Shown here in pieces: positions 63,706-64,000 of a DNA stretch of 64,000 nucleotides. The notes below the pieces were generated by a model. The model was not told the origin of the DNA. It worked only from the letters and a program-made list of their open reading frames with translations, and made no database searches. The first letter of the stretch is position 1; every line of letters begins with the position of its first letter. Source of the stretch: Sesamia nonagrioides. Lineage: Eukaryota > Arthropoda > Insecta > Lepidoptera > Noctuidae. The DNA is taken from assembly GCA_017933935.1 (NCBI GenBank), contig JADWQK010001779.1:1733501-1797500 (forward strand), read 5' to 3'. The position numbers were made by a program, and so were the translations under genes.

Positions 63706-63945
63706 CTATAAAAGTATAAATAATATGATGCGTCGCTACTATTATCAACATGAGAACTGACTTATCTGTTGTCAATCAATCAACTCAGCCTATCGAAGTC
63801 CAGGCCACTGCTGAACACAGATCACTCCCTTGCTGCGCCACAACACTCTGTCTTCAGATTTCTCATCCATTCTGTCCCATCTTTTAAAAGCTACTCTTCC
63901 ATTATAAGGTCGTCGGTCTGTCTAGAAGGATCGCACACAACTTCT
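63706..63945. other. Short unassigned DNA
   Basis: CCACTGCTGAACACAGATCA resembles SINE-4 tails, but no boundaries can be set. Confidence 0.3.
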
Positions 63946-63947
63946 CT

Positions 63948-64000
63948 GTTCTTCTTCAGCCTATAGAGGTCCGCTGGACAAAGGCCTCCCCCAAGGCTTT
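63948..64000 (-). mobile_element. RTE LINE 3' end, running off the window
   Basis: The reverse reads AAAGCCTTGGGGGAGGCCTT, TGTCCAGCGGACCTCTATAG and GCTGAAGAAG. Confidence 0.75.

Overview
This window looks like a stretch of lepidopteran (moth or butterfly) nuclear genome. It is AT-rich, has one spliced insect cuticle-protein gene, and is otherwise packed with transposon and SINE fragments of kinds that recur in lepidopteran genomes (from memory, not searched). No prokaryotic gene, rRNA operon, CRISPR array or complete viral element was seen. Repeat family names below (SINE-1, RepA and so on) are local labels made up for this window.

The only host protein gene I can support is on the minus strand. 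A four-residue first coding exon at 45296-45285 splices across a 7.4-kb intron to exons at 37854-37611, 37297-37059 and 36878-36723. It encodes a predicted secreted protein of 216 residues, rich in Ala, His and Gly, with three copies of the DTPEVxxxKAAH-type cuticle motif, one in each long exon. A TATA box and a plausible initiator lie upstream of exon 1. Inside intron 1 there is a possible alternative first exon (40379-40332) with a hydrophobic leader and a perfect GTAAGT donor in the compatible phase.

Layout: 0.3-4.2 kb holds small repeats and a Tc1-type transposon with perfect inverted ends but a broken transposase. 5.5-12 kb is a nest: RTE LINE pieces, a tRNA-type SINE bounded by a perfect 16-bp target duplication, and a 1.9-kb TA-flanked element that splits another SINE and carries a 211-bp-arm palindrome. 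12-16.6 kb holds MITEs, a 16-bp minisatellite and pieces of a 5S-rRNA-derived SINE. 17-35 kb alternates mariner and Tc1 remnants, SINEs, LINE 3' ends and several near-perfect short-loop palindromes. 36-46 kb is the cuticle gene and is comparatively poor in repeats. 46-64 kb is again dense in repeats, with a TTAA-flanked MITE, LINE 3' ends and nested insertions.

The repeats show how they probably work together. SINE-2 ends like an RTE LINE tail, and SINE-E shares its last ~100 bp with a LINE 3' end present here, so both are plausibly mobilised by those LINEs. Many insertions are nested, which gives a relative age order. All family assignments come from reading translations and motifs by eye; none was checked against a database.
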